Source: Asterella californica
Taxonomy: Eukaryota; Streptophyta; Marchantiopsida; Marchantiales; Aytoniaceae
Assembly (NCBI GenBank): GCA_036924285.1
Contig: JAYKYS010000005.1
Span: 7,812,001 to 7,876,000 of the forward strand
Direction: 5' to 3'
DNA length: 64,000 bases
Position 1 is the stretch's first letter, and the number at the start of each line of letters is the position of its first letter. The notes under the pieces are model-generated. The model was not told the DNA's origin, did no database searches, and worked only from the letters and a program-made list of their open reading frames with translations. This document shows, piece by piece, positions 12,085 through 24,300 of this stretch. The translations under genes were made by a program, and so were the position numbers.

Positions 12085-13530
12085 ATCAACAGGATCTCCC
12101 CACCCTGTGACCCTACGGATAGTTTCTGCTCCTCTCTTCAGTACTTCAGAAGGAACTTGAACAGGTTTCTTCTCAGTAGTCCTATCTAGCAACGTAGGAC
12201 TAGAAGAAACTTCAATGTGACCGGCATATACATCAGGATTTACCGGTGGTGCCATCAATGCATGTACAGTTGCAGCAGCTGTAATCTGAGGTAGACTCCT
12301 CATGCCTCCTCGTCTAAACTGCGTGCTTAGCGGCTCTCCAGTAGAAGAAAGGTGTAGCCTGCCGTTCTGGTAGCGAACCACACCATCTCGCAGAGCAGCC
12401 GTGAGCTCTTGACAGTCCCCTCGGAAATGATCTTGACTGTCACACCAGATACATCTACGAACAGGAGCACCTCCTGGACGTGCAGCAGCAGGCGCCGGCG
12501 GCTGCTCTCTCTGCAATCCAGCTAGCTCCACCTTCAGTTCTCTCATCTGCCGAATCAGGTCTTCGATCTGGTTTTGCTGTCCATGGTTCTCTGCATGTGT
12601 CTGAACCGGTGCCCTTTGTGCAGGAACTGGCACAACTGGCATCAAAGGTACTGCAGCCGGTACAACAGGTCTGGGAGCAGGAGCCGGAGGTTGCTGTACT
12701 TGAGGAGCAGTGCGAGGTTGAGCGGTCACTTCTGCAAGCGGACGTCCTCCCACAGCCACTCTTCCACGCCTTTGTCTCGTCAATACAGCAACAGCATCCT
12801 CAACTCTCTCCCAATCAGTAGTAACTCCTCCTTCAGCAGATCGGTCAGCCAACATAAAGCATAACCGATCTGCCGTAGCATCATCGGTAGCTTGCAGGAA
12901 AAGCTCGGTTTTCCTAGCATCTAAGGTTATCCTCTCAAGAGTTGAGAGTTGTCGGTATCTCCGATCAAACTCTCTCAGCATCTCATTCAGGTTCATCATA
13001 CGGTCAGGTTGCTGCTCAACCCAGTCTAGAAACGTTCTTCTAGTGACTCTCTCTGAATCTTCTTCGAGAAACTCCTCTCGAAGAGATCGCTCGAAACTCA
13101 TCCAGACACCTAGATTCCTTCTCTGTATGTCCCTAACTTGGTCCCGCAACTCAGGGATTACAGCTAACTCAAAGCTAGTTATCATCTCTATGTCAGTCAC
13201 TCTAACTAGCTCCATCTCTCCTCGGTACTCACGCAGATATTTAGAAATATCTCTACCATCAAATCTGCCACATCTATTCACTATCGCTTGCAAAGCTTTG
13301 GTAGATTTCAACTCACCCCCTCCAAGGATCGGATGCTGTTGGACCAGGGCCGCAAGCGTCTTCAGGATCTCAGCTGTATCGAGACCAGATGCAGATGTCG
13401 CAGCAGTCGCAGGGGCTACAGTAGGTGCTGCAGCAGACGTAGATGCAGCAGCCGTAGAGGTAGCACCAGCAGCGCTTCCGCTCTTTCGATCCATCTTCTT
13501 CTTCGTCTTAGAACTCAACTCCACGATCAA
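11770..13530 (-). pseudogene. gag of element 2
   Basis: The frame begins 40 bp inside the 5' LTR with an Ala/Ser-rich N-terminus. It is followed by a capsid-like helical region (about residues 60-260), a Pro/Ala-rich linker and one CCHC knuckle, CIWCDSQDHFRGDC. The last 95 residues or so are out of register after the deletion near 12085 and differ from the family reading. Gag packages the element RNA. The start is the first Met after the primer site, and only 31 bp upstream would be untranslated. Confidence 0.85.
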
Positions 13531-13543
13531 TCACCCCAAGAAG

Positions 13544-13562
13544 CCTCTCAGTGGAAGCACCA
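13544..13562 (-). other. primer binding site of element 2
   Basis: On the minus strand the sequence TGGTGCTTCCACTGAGAGG lies 7 nt inside the 5' LTR. It starts with TGG, as expected for pairing with a tRNA 3' CCA. Similar TGGTGCTTTCATTGAGAG sites are known from plant gypsy elements. I cannot name the tRNA with certainty. Confidence 0.65.
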
Positions 13563-13569
13563 GATTGTA

Positions 13570-15332
13570 TGTCGAGGCGAGAGTTTCCTGGGAAGGGCGA
13601 ACCTTCTAGCTGTGATACGATCGTGAAGAGGAGGACGAAAACCACACACAAAATACGGACCGCAAGGAAAACACACCACCACGTTCTCGATCCAGCCAAG
13701 ATAAATCGCACGGCACGCAAGCAAATCTTCAACTCCAGATCAATCAGACTGAAAATCTCACGCTCAGTCACTCCGAATATCAGAAAACTGCTCCTGTGAA
13801 GCACCAGCGCGTTCACCTAGAAGCTTCCCGTTTTCTCTTCAGAAAACTGTGCGTACAAGTTGTAGGTCTCCTATCTACTCGATTCTGTTCTCTACTCTCG
13901 ATCCCTTGATATTAAAACTCTGATCAGACAGAAAAGTATCTTCAGATGTAGTCTCTGTAAAATCTCCTAGCTCTTCGATTCCTTCTACTCGATAGCTTCC
14001 GCACGGTAAACTCTACACTGCTCGATGATCGGCAAAACTGCGATAATGCGATAATGGCTGAGAATTCTCTCTCTCCGGAGTACACCCCTCTGGGTTTTCC
14101 TCCACCCTACGTAACCTTCAGTGTCACCTGGCAGGGGTAAAAGATACCCTAAACAGATGGCAGCAGAAAATTAAATCACTGGTAAAAATTCTACACGTAA
14201 GAAGACTATTTCACTAAGCTTCGCAGATTCATCTGTACGGACGGTCGCCGACTTGGCTGTACAGTCATCATTTGACACCTACATACGAAGTAACTCCGCC
14301 ACTGCTACCTCTGGCCACCGGAATCACCTCGTTCTGACACGTGGATCCCGAGTTATCACCATTGTCGTTTTCCGCCCCCTTAAACTTTGAAGTGCCGTAA
14401 GTATGGCCTCAGGTATCAGTTTCACTTGATTTTTCGACCCAAGTGAATAATATTTCGAACTCTACATTTTTCTACAAAAGAATTGGTACCGACTTGGAAT
14501 ATCTTTGATGCCATCTCGCTACCCCAGGACTTAGAGGGCCGGTTGTGGAGTATCTTTGATGCCATCTCGCTACTCCAGGACTTAGAGGGCCGCAACCGAA
14601 TTCGTACTAATTACCCCGCCAACCCGAAGGTGAGAGGTCCATTTCGAAACCCGGTGGTAATCTCCCTCTAGCATCCACACTAGGTGACTGCACTAGTGCA
14701 GGGGTAGACGGAGGCGTCCCGCATTCACGGTACGTTTAAGGGACATCTAGTGTCCCGCCCCTAGGCAACTTGGTGCCCCTCATATTCCCCCGAAGGGGCC
14801 AGCCTACTCCAAGCCGGTTGTGAGTCTGAAGGGATTTGATCCAGAGACCTCCTCACTACAAGTTTCTCAGCTACACCACGGAAGCTGATCTCACAACTGG
14901 TTTTGAAGACCAGTTTCTAAGCTAATATGCTAGAAAGCTGCGGTATTTCGTCTTTTCTTTGCTAACACGAAGTGCCATAACTTTCTCTAGACATGCTCTT
15001 TTTGTACATTTCGAATTTTAAACAAATACTACAATCTACAATCTACATGAGAAAAATCTAAAAAGTATTTTTCGAACTCACTCTGATTTATGGTAAAAAT
15101 CCCGGTATCAGAAATCTTGTAGAAGAACTCCAAGTAACTTTTCGCCTGCAACTCCGTTTGCAACTTTTGAACATACCACGGTGATCAGCGTGACGAGACC
15201 TACGCCGTGGTGTTTTCAGATTTTTGAATGGACCCAGAATCGACTTCTCTAAGGTCTTAACTTCACTCAGAGAGACTAACTTCTAACTGAGAGGTGAATT
15301 ATTCACTATGTGGAATAATTCACATCACGACA
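13570..15332 (-). repeat. 5' LTR of element 2 (right copy)
   Basis: This LTR of 1763 bp is bounded by TG and CA. It is about 100 bp longer than its partner, mainly because 14498-14628 carries two near-identical units of about 50 bp (ATCTTTGATGCCATCTCGCT and the following bases) where the left LTR has a short unrelated stretch. The edge hairpin recurs at 15294-15323. Confidence 0.92.
14499..14592. repeat. two-unit tandem repeat inside one LTR
   Basis: Units at about 14499-14548 and 14549-14592 share TATCTTTGATGCCATCTCGCT and CCAGGACTTAGAGGGCCG. The block is absent from the left LTR at the matching position (about 6528-6550). Confidence 0.85.
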
Positions 15333-16090
15333 ACGCGCTTCTGGCTCCACCTCAGCTCCAATACGACTCCACAGAGCTGCTTCTACTGTTTGAGGTTCTT
15401 CCCATGTTCTCTTCTCTTCTCACCGCTTCTCGCCTTTTGTTTAGTATCCTCCGCGCTTCCCCGGTTGTTTGCAGAAAACCCATCGATCATTTTCCCCCTC
15501 CCGCATTTTCCTTCTGTGAAATTTAGCACGGAAGCGCTACCCAGTTTTTGTCAGCCATCTTTTCACTTCTTCCCGAACTATAATCAAGCTTTCTTGTCCG
15601 TCGTTCTCAAATTCGATCTCGCAGCTATCAGTTTCTCTACCCTACCGCACCTCTATTCTCGAATCCCTAGACAGAAGACGCTTCTGAACTTGAACATCTT
15701 CGGAAGACGCTTCTGATGTCTGAAGTCTTTGGAAGACGAATGTGTGCAATTCGTATCAAGAGTGGATTGGATTTGCTTTTGTGTTAAGAGAGGCTTGGTA
15801 CGAATCTCGAGTGACTTGGTGAGTTGTTTGTTGTTTCGAGAAGAAGGAAGTTGGGAACCAGGCCCGTGCCTCCCGATCTTCCAAGCTTCTCAAATCCACA
15901 TCTTCCTAGAGAGACTAGAAGATTGGAAAAGCTGACAGAATGCGCGAGAAGACGTGAGGGTCCTTTACGGATCTCTTCTGTCCGACCCATAGCAGCCTAT
16001 CCTTCTTCTTCCCGAACTTAGAAGAGAGTTGTGAGAAGTCTTGTTGGCAGAATCTAGAGAGAATGGTCGAGGGTCATGTCTTCCCATCGT
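15333..16090. other. unassigned sequence, possibly old LTR or leader DNA
   Basis: This stretch is pyrimidine-rich and then rich in GAAGACGCTTCTG-like repeats (15660-15740). It resembles the style of the element 1 leader but does not align with the 5' LTR part at 1-259. No gene is seen; the short frames here lack domains. Confidence 0.4.
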
Positions 16091-16969
16091 GCAGCAAGCT
16101 TCTCGCTGCTGCACGTCCAAGTGGTGCTCCTGTTTGTAGATATATCTGGTGTGACAGTCTTGATCATTTTCAAGGGGATTGTTAGGAGCTTACGGCTGCT
16201 TTACGAGATGGTAGGGTTCGCTACCAGAACGGTAGGCTGCACCTTTCTTCGATTGGAGCGCCGCTGAAAACGCAATTTGGACGAGGAGGCATGAGAAGTC
16301 TACCTCACATTGCTGTAGCTGCAACTGTAAATATGTTGATGATACCACCGATAAATTATGATGTATATGCCAAACACACAATGAAGTTTCTTCTAGTCCT
16401 ACGTTGCTAGATAGGACTACTGAGAAGAAAAATGCTCAAGTTCCTTTTGAAATGCTGAAGAGAGGAGCTGAGACTATCCACAGAGTCATAGGGTGGGGAG
16501 ATCATGTTGACGCTGCGTCTATCAAAGCATTCTTGGACGTGGATAGACACGTTCACTGACAAGATGCTTCTATGGAGGAGAAGAGACGGCGAGAAGCCTC
16601 TGAACTTGATATTGGAGTTCCAGAGGAGACTGGAGATAGAACGGAGAGTCACAAAGAGGCGAGCAATCCCTCCAGAGGACGTCCCGTCTACTTCTGCAGC
16701 TCCTCCATCTACACCAGGTCCAGCAGGAGCCAACGACTGTTGGTAGGCGGTTTACTGCTCAAGAGAAGAGGAAGGGACCGGCTTACAAGTTGGCAGCAGA
16801 TATAGAAACTTCTACAGATCTCAAGAGCATCTTGGAGCAGAGGATACTGGACGCGTGAATCGAGTTTTCCCTTCGAGAGATTCTTGATATTGCAAAGAGG
16901 GAGTTTCACGAACTGATCATCGACATCATCAAGCGGAAGAGACAGGTGATGTCCGAGCAAGTAGAGTTG
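16091..16969 (+). pseudogene. gag fragment of element 2 family, plus strand
   Basis: In several frames with stops it reads like element 2 gag from the CCHC knuckle (YIWCDSLDHFQGDC) through ELTAALRDG, YQNGRLHLSS, RGGMRSLPH and EEKRRREASELD to ILDIAKREFHELIIDIIKRK. It ends abruptly at about 16969. At 16510-16560 it keeps a single frame where element 2 has a 1-nt deletion. It is an isolated fragment: no LTR, protease active site or RT of its own follows. Confidence 0.85.
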
Positions 16970-16971
16970 AA

Positions 16972-17171
16972 TTGAAGTCCATCTATTTATCTTGATCAAA
17001 TTCATCACAAAGTCGTCAATTTTCTACATCTTTCGAATCTGCCTCACTCCCAGCTTCTGCCCTTTGACTTTGACGCTCAATCTCAAAGATTTTTGTCTAA
17101 ATTCCACTCCCTATCTATCTAAGAAAATGTTTCTCACAACCACATGGATGTCATCCATCTCGCACGGACCG
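16972..17171 (-). pseudogene. protease fragment of the element 3 family
   Basis: This stretch aligns base for base, with scattered differences, to 63305-63501, the part of element 3 just after its protease active site. The shared pieces include GCCTCACTCCCAGCTTC and ATGTCATCCATCTCGCAC (ATATCATCC in element 3). The coding sense is minus, opposite to the gag fragment that it abuts. Confidence 0.8.
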
Positions 17172-17232
17172 CTAGTTTACCATCGTCGGTGTTAGGTTCC
17201 TTGAGAGGGCAAAGATTTATTCTATTTTGTCT
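17172..17232. other. spacer between retroelement fragments and tandem repeat
   Basis: Short sequence with no recognisable feature. Confidence 0.3.
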
Positions 17233-17436
17233 TATATTGGATTGGGAGTCTCAACACATACTATAGTACCGATAATCACTTCCAAGTGAACCTCGAGTGA
17301 TCAGTTCTTACAGCGATATAGAAACAAAAGAGTCTATATTGGATTGGGAGTCTCAACACATACTATAGTACCGATAATCACTTCCAAGTGAACCTCGAGT
17401 GATCAGTTCTTACAGCGATATAGAACCAAAAGAGTC
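17233..17436. repeat. 102-bp tandem duplication
   Basis: 17233-17334 is followed immediately by an almost exact copy at 17335-17436; the visible difference is GAAACAAAAG against GAACCAAAAG. The near identity points to a recent event. Confidence 0.95.
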
Positions 17437-18369
17437 TGATGTGGAAGAGCTAAAAGTATATGCAGCATGGATAACAATGGCTAATGACTTCACTAACTTA
17501 GCGATGAAGTATACTTTCTCTAATTTTCAGCACTAACTAAGAGACTCTGGGTATCAACTATAACCTTCATATTAAGAGTTAGCGAATCCGCTAACTAAAC
17601 TAATGGGTTCTTTCACATTGTCAGCTTTTTACTGATATCAGTTCCACTATTACCTTGTACTGACGTTTTTATATGACAACCGCAATATGTGTTTTCCTTT
17701 GATACCAGCTTTAATATATTTAGTGTGAAAAGAACACAATAAAGTATGCTTATAAAAAAATTTCAAAGTTTAACGACTTTTGTATAAATTTATGAAAGGT
17801 CATTTCACCTTTTTGGTGAAATGACCAAAGTTGGTTGGTTGATTGAACTGATTCATCTCTTCTCTTCTTTTCAAAAAAAACAAGAAGTGTAGATTATTTT
17901 AAAATCAAAATCAAAATATTATCACTAGAAGAAAATAATATGAACTTTTTTGTAAAAGAAAATTTTAAAGATTATAAATACACCCATTGTTAAATACTGT
18001 TAGACGCTGATGGTCCATGTCGCATCTAAATATACTAATATGCGAGAAATAAGAGCTCTACAGTTCATATGATTCTGACATGTAAAAGTAAAACATTATT
18101 TTATTTTCTATTTTAATATGTTCATATTAATCTTGCATATCATGTAATAGCTTAGTGAGCGAGTTCAGCTCTCCTGTAGTATAAAGTCTCTAACTTTCCG
18201 ACTGTCCCATTTACGTACCCAACTCATTTGTGTACAAAGACAGCTTGAACAAAAGATTTGGCCTCTTGCCAAAACAATGGACAGAACTGTCTTTGACCTA
18301 ATATCAAAATGAGCATCCAAGTCATGCACAAGAACCGAGAGAATCAACTCGAAGGACGCAAGTAACTGT
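17437..18369. other. AT-rich spacer downstream of the receptor kinase gene
   Basis: No gene is seen. It contains a short inverted repeat at 17572-17589 (GTTAGCG, 4-nt loop, CGCTAAC), AT-rich stretches and probably the 3' untranslated region of the receptor kinase gene on the minus strand. Confidence 0.5.
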
Positions 18370-21300
18370 CTATCTAGGACGCATGTCTGAGAGCTCTATG
18401 AGCTGTGAAGAATTCCCTGAATTCAAAGCAATCAGAGCTCGGTCTTCGGCCTCGTCCTGTGGGCCGACGGCGCATGCATGGGCTCCGATGTCATCTTCCA
18501 AAATACTGTCCAGCTCTGGCCTTTGGCCCCTGAGTTCTTTGACGATGTCAATGGCTACATCTGCTTGTAGTTTCATGAGTACATTCACCACTTGAGACAT
18601 CGTTGGGCGTTTCTTGGAATCCAACTGACAACACGCCAACGCCGTGCGCAGTATCAACAAAACCTCATCTTGGTTGTATTCACCCATCAGTTCTTTATCG
18701 ACCATATTCAGAAGCTTGTCTTCCTCGTACAGCTCCATAGCCTGCACCATTGTCAATTGTCTCAATCGTTCCAGTGAGAAGATATGATAGTTAGCTTCAA
18801 TTCTTTGATGCATTCAGCTAATATTAGGTCTCCTGGAATGCAGCCCTAGCTAAACATAGTAAATCAGGTACCTGTCTAATTAACTTTAACCTGAGGTTAA
18901 AATTTAACCTTAAATTGACGACTGAATGCCGATACATACTAGGTAACGTAACTGGCCGTATATTGCCGGTACTCATTCGGTCATCAATCACCGTTTACAA
19001 GAACTCTACGAACCAATGCATCTCGGGTGACACTTAACAGTTTACTTACATTCAGGCGTGACAACATGATCTAGATTTCTAGAAGTACACGCATCTAATA
19101 CTTAGAAGCTCCGTGAAATCTGAATGTTACAAGCTATTTATTCAAACATGTTCTTTGGATGCGGTTGTTATCTGGTTAAGCTAACCAGACAGGTACCTGA
19201 TCTGCACCCATCCCGCGGCAAATTTTGATGAGAACAGGAACCAACTTTAGATACAGATAAAACATATAGATTGTATATCTTGTTGTGCTGTGAATATGTC
19301 AGAATCACCCACCCAAGTGCGAAGATACATTTGCGGCCCCGGCAGTTTATGGTTGATGCAAACCCTACCGGAAACAATTTCCAAGACTACAATGCCGTAA
19401 CTGAACACATCCAGTTTCTCCGATATCACGCCTTCAGTCAAGTACTCTGGTGAGCAGTAGCCCCTGCACGCACGCATCCATCCATCCATACAATTAAATG
19501 CCACGGTCTCACCAAGGAGCAGAATGACGTGCGTACTTCTCTGCCTGCCGAAGTTAGCGTTCATGCTGCAGACTCTCAACTACGATAAGTTGTTCCAGTC
19601 TTCGCGATTCAGAAAATAGAGTCATGACGCAACTACACTACGGGAGGATACAAAACTCTCTAGGCACCAACCTCGTTCCTCCGATGTTCAACGTGATTTG
19701 AGTGCGATTATCCGCTTCCGCGGGTCGGACGAGTCCGAAATCCGCTATTTTCGCGTTGTAGTCCTTGTCAAGAAGAATGTTTTGCGGCTTGATATCCCTG
19801 TTAAAGGCCAGCTCCACGTCTCAGTATCAACACAGCCGGGAGCTTAAGCACGAGGTCCATTCTTGTCGGTGGAACAAACGTACATATTCAAGATCGTAGT
19901 AGCAAGTAGTTAAGAGCTTAAGCACTTAAGCGACAGAAATTCAGTCGATGAGACAGCTTAGAGCGCCACCATTCTCTGACCTGTGCACCATCTTCGGATG
20001 CAATTCGTCATGTAAATAGGCAAGACCGCGGGCGATCCCCAAGCATATGCTCAACCGTTGATTCCAACTCAAAAAGACCGTATCGGAACCTGCGCGGGAA
20101 ATTATGAACAAAAGCAGTCAATGCATGGTACGTACGATTGCACTCTGAAACATCGGATTCCATTGCAACTCAACATTCTTATCCGCATAATCAAATTAAA
20201 GTATCCATTCCCAGTAGTCCGCAACTTACGATAAGTTCGATTTATGGAACACGAAGGTAGGCTAAAACACAAAATTCAGTGATTCGCGTTTATGATCAAA
20301 CTGAAAATGCCATCGACCAACATGTAAAACGAGCAAAAGATTCTGCGACTTCCAGCTTGCAAAATCTCCGGGTCTTTAATTTGACAATTTCGTGTAATTT
20401 AGCAGTAGCGTGTGAGTTCAGAGGAAAACTCCACATGTTGTTGGCAGAAACAGCCAAAGGAGGTTCGTATATCGGTCCATGTGACTACCAGAGGGATGCA
20501 AGAACTACCCACATGCACACCTGAAGGTGACCCGCGAAACCAGAATAGTCTTAACAAAATGATGGTGTCACAGTGATATATATTTCGCTACAATTGGCTG
20601 CGATCTATGTCTTTAAGAATAGTCTTCTAAGCAGGGATCAAGATGTTGGCAATGTGAAGCAAGCAGCACATACATTGGAACAGGACCAACTGTTCTTAGT
20701 AGCAATGCAGATACGTTGTATGTGGGAAATGTGAGGTCTAGAAGGACGCATGCGTTCACCGAAAGGTAGCATGGAAAGGACAGAATGAATGCAGTGGATA
20801 CTCATGCCCGGCATCGTATCAGGAATCCCTGAAGGCAGATAGAAAGGAGGCTATGCTAAATTGAACAATGAGTAAATGAACAGTGCTGAAAGCAGAAGCA
20901 TATATTGAGCGTGTGAGAACACATATTACATGTTTGTACGTAAGCGACCTAACGTAACAAGAAAGCAAACCAGGGAATATTGAGGGTCGGACTCCATACA
21001 ATGCACACCTTGACCAAGACTTTTAGATCTACCGTCACTGTGGAAAGAAAGTTACTGTTTTAGCTGAACATCACAGCAAACAATCTGGTAGAGTTACAGT
21101 TAGCGATAAGTAGTGTAGAATCTCAACCATAATAATTAAAGAAATGCAGCTCGCAAGAGGGTGTGCATCTGAGCTACAAACAGTAAATCACGGAATCAGA
21201 GAGCAAGCGAGAAGCATTTATAGATCTATTTTCCAAAGGCCATGGCCAGTCGATCAGCCTCCATGATGAGCGCAAGATTCGCTGAGAACCAAAACCGCAA

Positions 21301-24300
21301 TAGGTGATGAGTAGGTGTGCACCCAGCACCACACACACGCCAATCATATATACCTATCCACACTGAGTATAATCGTCGTTTTAGAAATGCGTCTTACTGT
21401 GTTATATAACTCATAAAGCTCTTACATTATAGATATTGTGCACCCAGTACCACATACACGCCAAGCATACGGTTTCACACTTCCCTGGCATGCACCTCAA
21501 CTCGTCTATGACCTCATCGGGACCATTTGACGATCCAAATTAAAGGAACGGTACAGTATGACCCCGGATCAAAGCGCTGGGTTAGGATGGGTGGAAAAAC
21601 GGGGTGACCCTTGGGTAGAGATCTAGAGAAGACAATACGCGTACCCAGAGAAAAGTATACGTATTATACAGGTAAGTCGTAATTTTAGTCAAGCAGAAAT
21701 GCGTCTTACAGTGTAACTCATGAATAAGAATAGACATGTGAAGTGAAAATGATATACCCCACAATGCTTCTGCAAGACTCCTGTTCTCTGCGTATTCATA
21801 AACCAGCATGCGGTGCTTCTCCCTAACGCAGCATCCCTTGAGTTGTATTAGATGCTTGTGTTTGATACCCGAGATGTTTACCATCTCTTTCAGGAAGTCC
21901 GAGGTATTCTGCTCTGTTGGATTGAGTTTCTTCACAGCAAGGATGCTTCCATCTGCAAATTCAGCCTGTTCAAGAACAGCAAATTATAAGAAATTGAACT
22001 TCAATCTCCGATCTTGTAGTCCTGAAAAACTCCAATGTTAATCCAATATTTTGATGCACACCTCAGAGGGTTCGTAGGTAGACTTCGATAGGTTTCGACC
22101 GAACTTTACGATTCTATTGGAAGACTAGCAAATAACTGTGAATTAAACTTCATCAAGAAGACAACGAACATGTATAATTAAGCTATTACCTTGTAAACAG
22201 TACCGAATCCTCCTCTTCCCAGTATGTTGTAACTTGAGAAATTTTGCGTAGCGAATTTGAGATTGTCATAGTTAAAGAATGGTGGCTTGACGTGCTCTTT
22301 AGCTAGAGCTGACGACAGTACGAAATTTTGTTATGCATTAGTATAATTGTCACTTTGCTCTCGGAAAAATCAATTTCAAAGCTTGACCTTAATTATGATT
22401 TGCTATCCAACTTAAGCCCCGAAAGTTGTAAGTAATATAATCATGCAGAGAATCAACCTTCTTGTATTCGATGAAGTTCAAGAGTGCGTCTCCGCATTCT
22501 CCACAGGAAGAATGCAGACACGCAAACCATCAAGGCAACTACAAGTCCACATATTACGACTACGATGATCAGTGTTGTCGCGCTAAGACTATCTCCACCA
22601 GCTGCAGAATTTGAAGGTCCAAAATTAATCTATGATGTATTGATTAACATATATACTGAATATATATATTATATACTCATATATAACTATCGCGTAAATT
22701 CAGCAGGTTACAGGACATGATAGTTGGACAATAAAAACTTTCCAGTTCTCACACTGGTAAACCGAATCTGGAGATGATAAACCAGATCTAGATCCAGAAG
22801 CTTACGCGGGGGCGACCAGAAATTTTGCTTCTCATCTGAACGACATAGATATCTTTCCAGGAGACTAGTATTTGGCCCTCCACGACCTTCGCACCAAGGA
22901 TTGTCTGCAAGCCTGAGATGATCATTAGAGCACGACTTAGAATCTCTTCTCTCTCCTGAAACATAAGCGGAAGCGCCCTACTATCACATCCCACAAACTG
23001 TACCGGTGGGCATCGGGGAGAAAACTGAACCCGTAAACGTGAGAACCATGGAGTTACAAAAACCTTTCAGCAACACAGGAAGTATGGTAGAACTTGAGCA
23101 CTAAATGTTTTCCTGCTACTCATACTTTAAACTTACAGAATGAACGCTGCAGGATTTTCTAGGCTCCTTCTTTGTTCGTCTTCCGTTGATGGGGACGTAA
23201 TCTTGGTCTCCAGAGGTGGCAGGAATGGTAAAATTAGGGTATGAATTCGATTCCCTACCAGTCGCACCTTTCGACGGCTTTTATCGGCATCGAAACTCTT
23301 TTCCTCCATAACAGATGTATACCATGTTGTCAGATTTAACACCGTGAACTTGTTTCCACCTAGATTCCTGTAAAAGTTCAGAGGAAATATACACTATAAT
23401 TAGAAACCTGATTCAGTTTATAGCTGTAATTACAGGATATCAATTGACGGTGGGTTCACGTCAAGAGCAACAACTGCTAAAAGGAGTCTTTTCAGAACTT
23501 AGTCTAGTAAAGATTTTCACTTCATGAACTTGATTCAGGGATACGACGCCTCTGCAGTGGGTTCCGTCCGGATTGTGCTTTATAGCGAAAGAAAGAAATT
23601 ATCAATATTCATGTCTTGCATGGGTTCGGTACTATTTTAGTTACGAACCCATATATATCAGGCAGGAGGCCACCATAAATATGAATAAACTTAGGACAGA
23701 AATTCACAGCACGAATGCAGAGATTTTATAAGGTGTACTGCATGTATCTGATGTACATACGGGAAGTTTTGAAAGAGAAACAATCGACTCCGAATCATTC
23801 TGTCTTCACCACGTTCAGAGATGTGTTTGCAGGGAAAATTCGTAAAACGAAGCCGATGCACAGCAACTAAACATTTAACAAAATGAAGACGGTGCATTCC
23901 ATCCCCGAAACCTCACAGTCGTCTTCTTTTGCTATGCAACCTTTGATGATGTGGGTTAGGAAGTGAAAACTTACGCTTCCAGATCTGGAGGGTTTGAAGT
24001 GCTCCATAGGTTAACTGGAACTCTACCCGCGAGATTATTATTGTTTAAGTTTCTGTGAAGAAAATATTCATGTCCATCAGATTTCAAAGAATTATGTACA
24101 CACCATGTACGATATTGCTAATTAAAACTACAAATACTGAGAACTTGCATTTATTCTCAATCGAGTAATTTAAAACGAATCAATAATCTGTTGCAGAAGT
24201 ATATGGAAAACATATTTTTCCTAAAGCTCTTCTCTTCAAAGAACGAACTGGACAAGAATTGTTACTGATCAGTATAATAAAGAGCGAGATACTGTACTCA

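Larger units (their letters stand above)
5599..15332 (-). mobile_element. near-complete Ty3/gypsy LTR retrotransposon (element 2)
   Basis: Two direct repeats, 5599-7262 and 13570-15332, each start TGTCGAGG and end CACGACA on the plus strand. They enclose gag, protease, RT, RNase H and integrase read on the minus strand, plus a primer site and a polypurine tract in the correct places. The domain order gag-PR-RT-RH-INT is that of Ty3/gypsy. There is no chromodomain. By eye the LTRs differ by about ten substitutions and a few indels, so insertion was recent. The flanks give no exact target duplication (ATGC on the left, ACGC on the right). Confidence 0.92.

Noticed and set aside
15333..16090. 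Continuation of the element 1 3' LTR after an element 2 insertion
   Set aside because: The text never comes to match the LTR end at 1-259, and the flanks share no target duplication.
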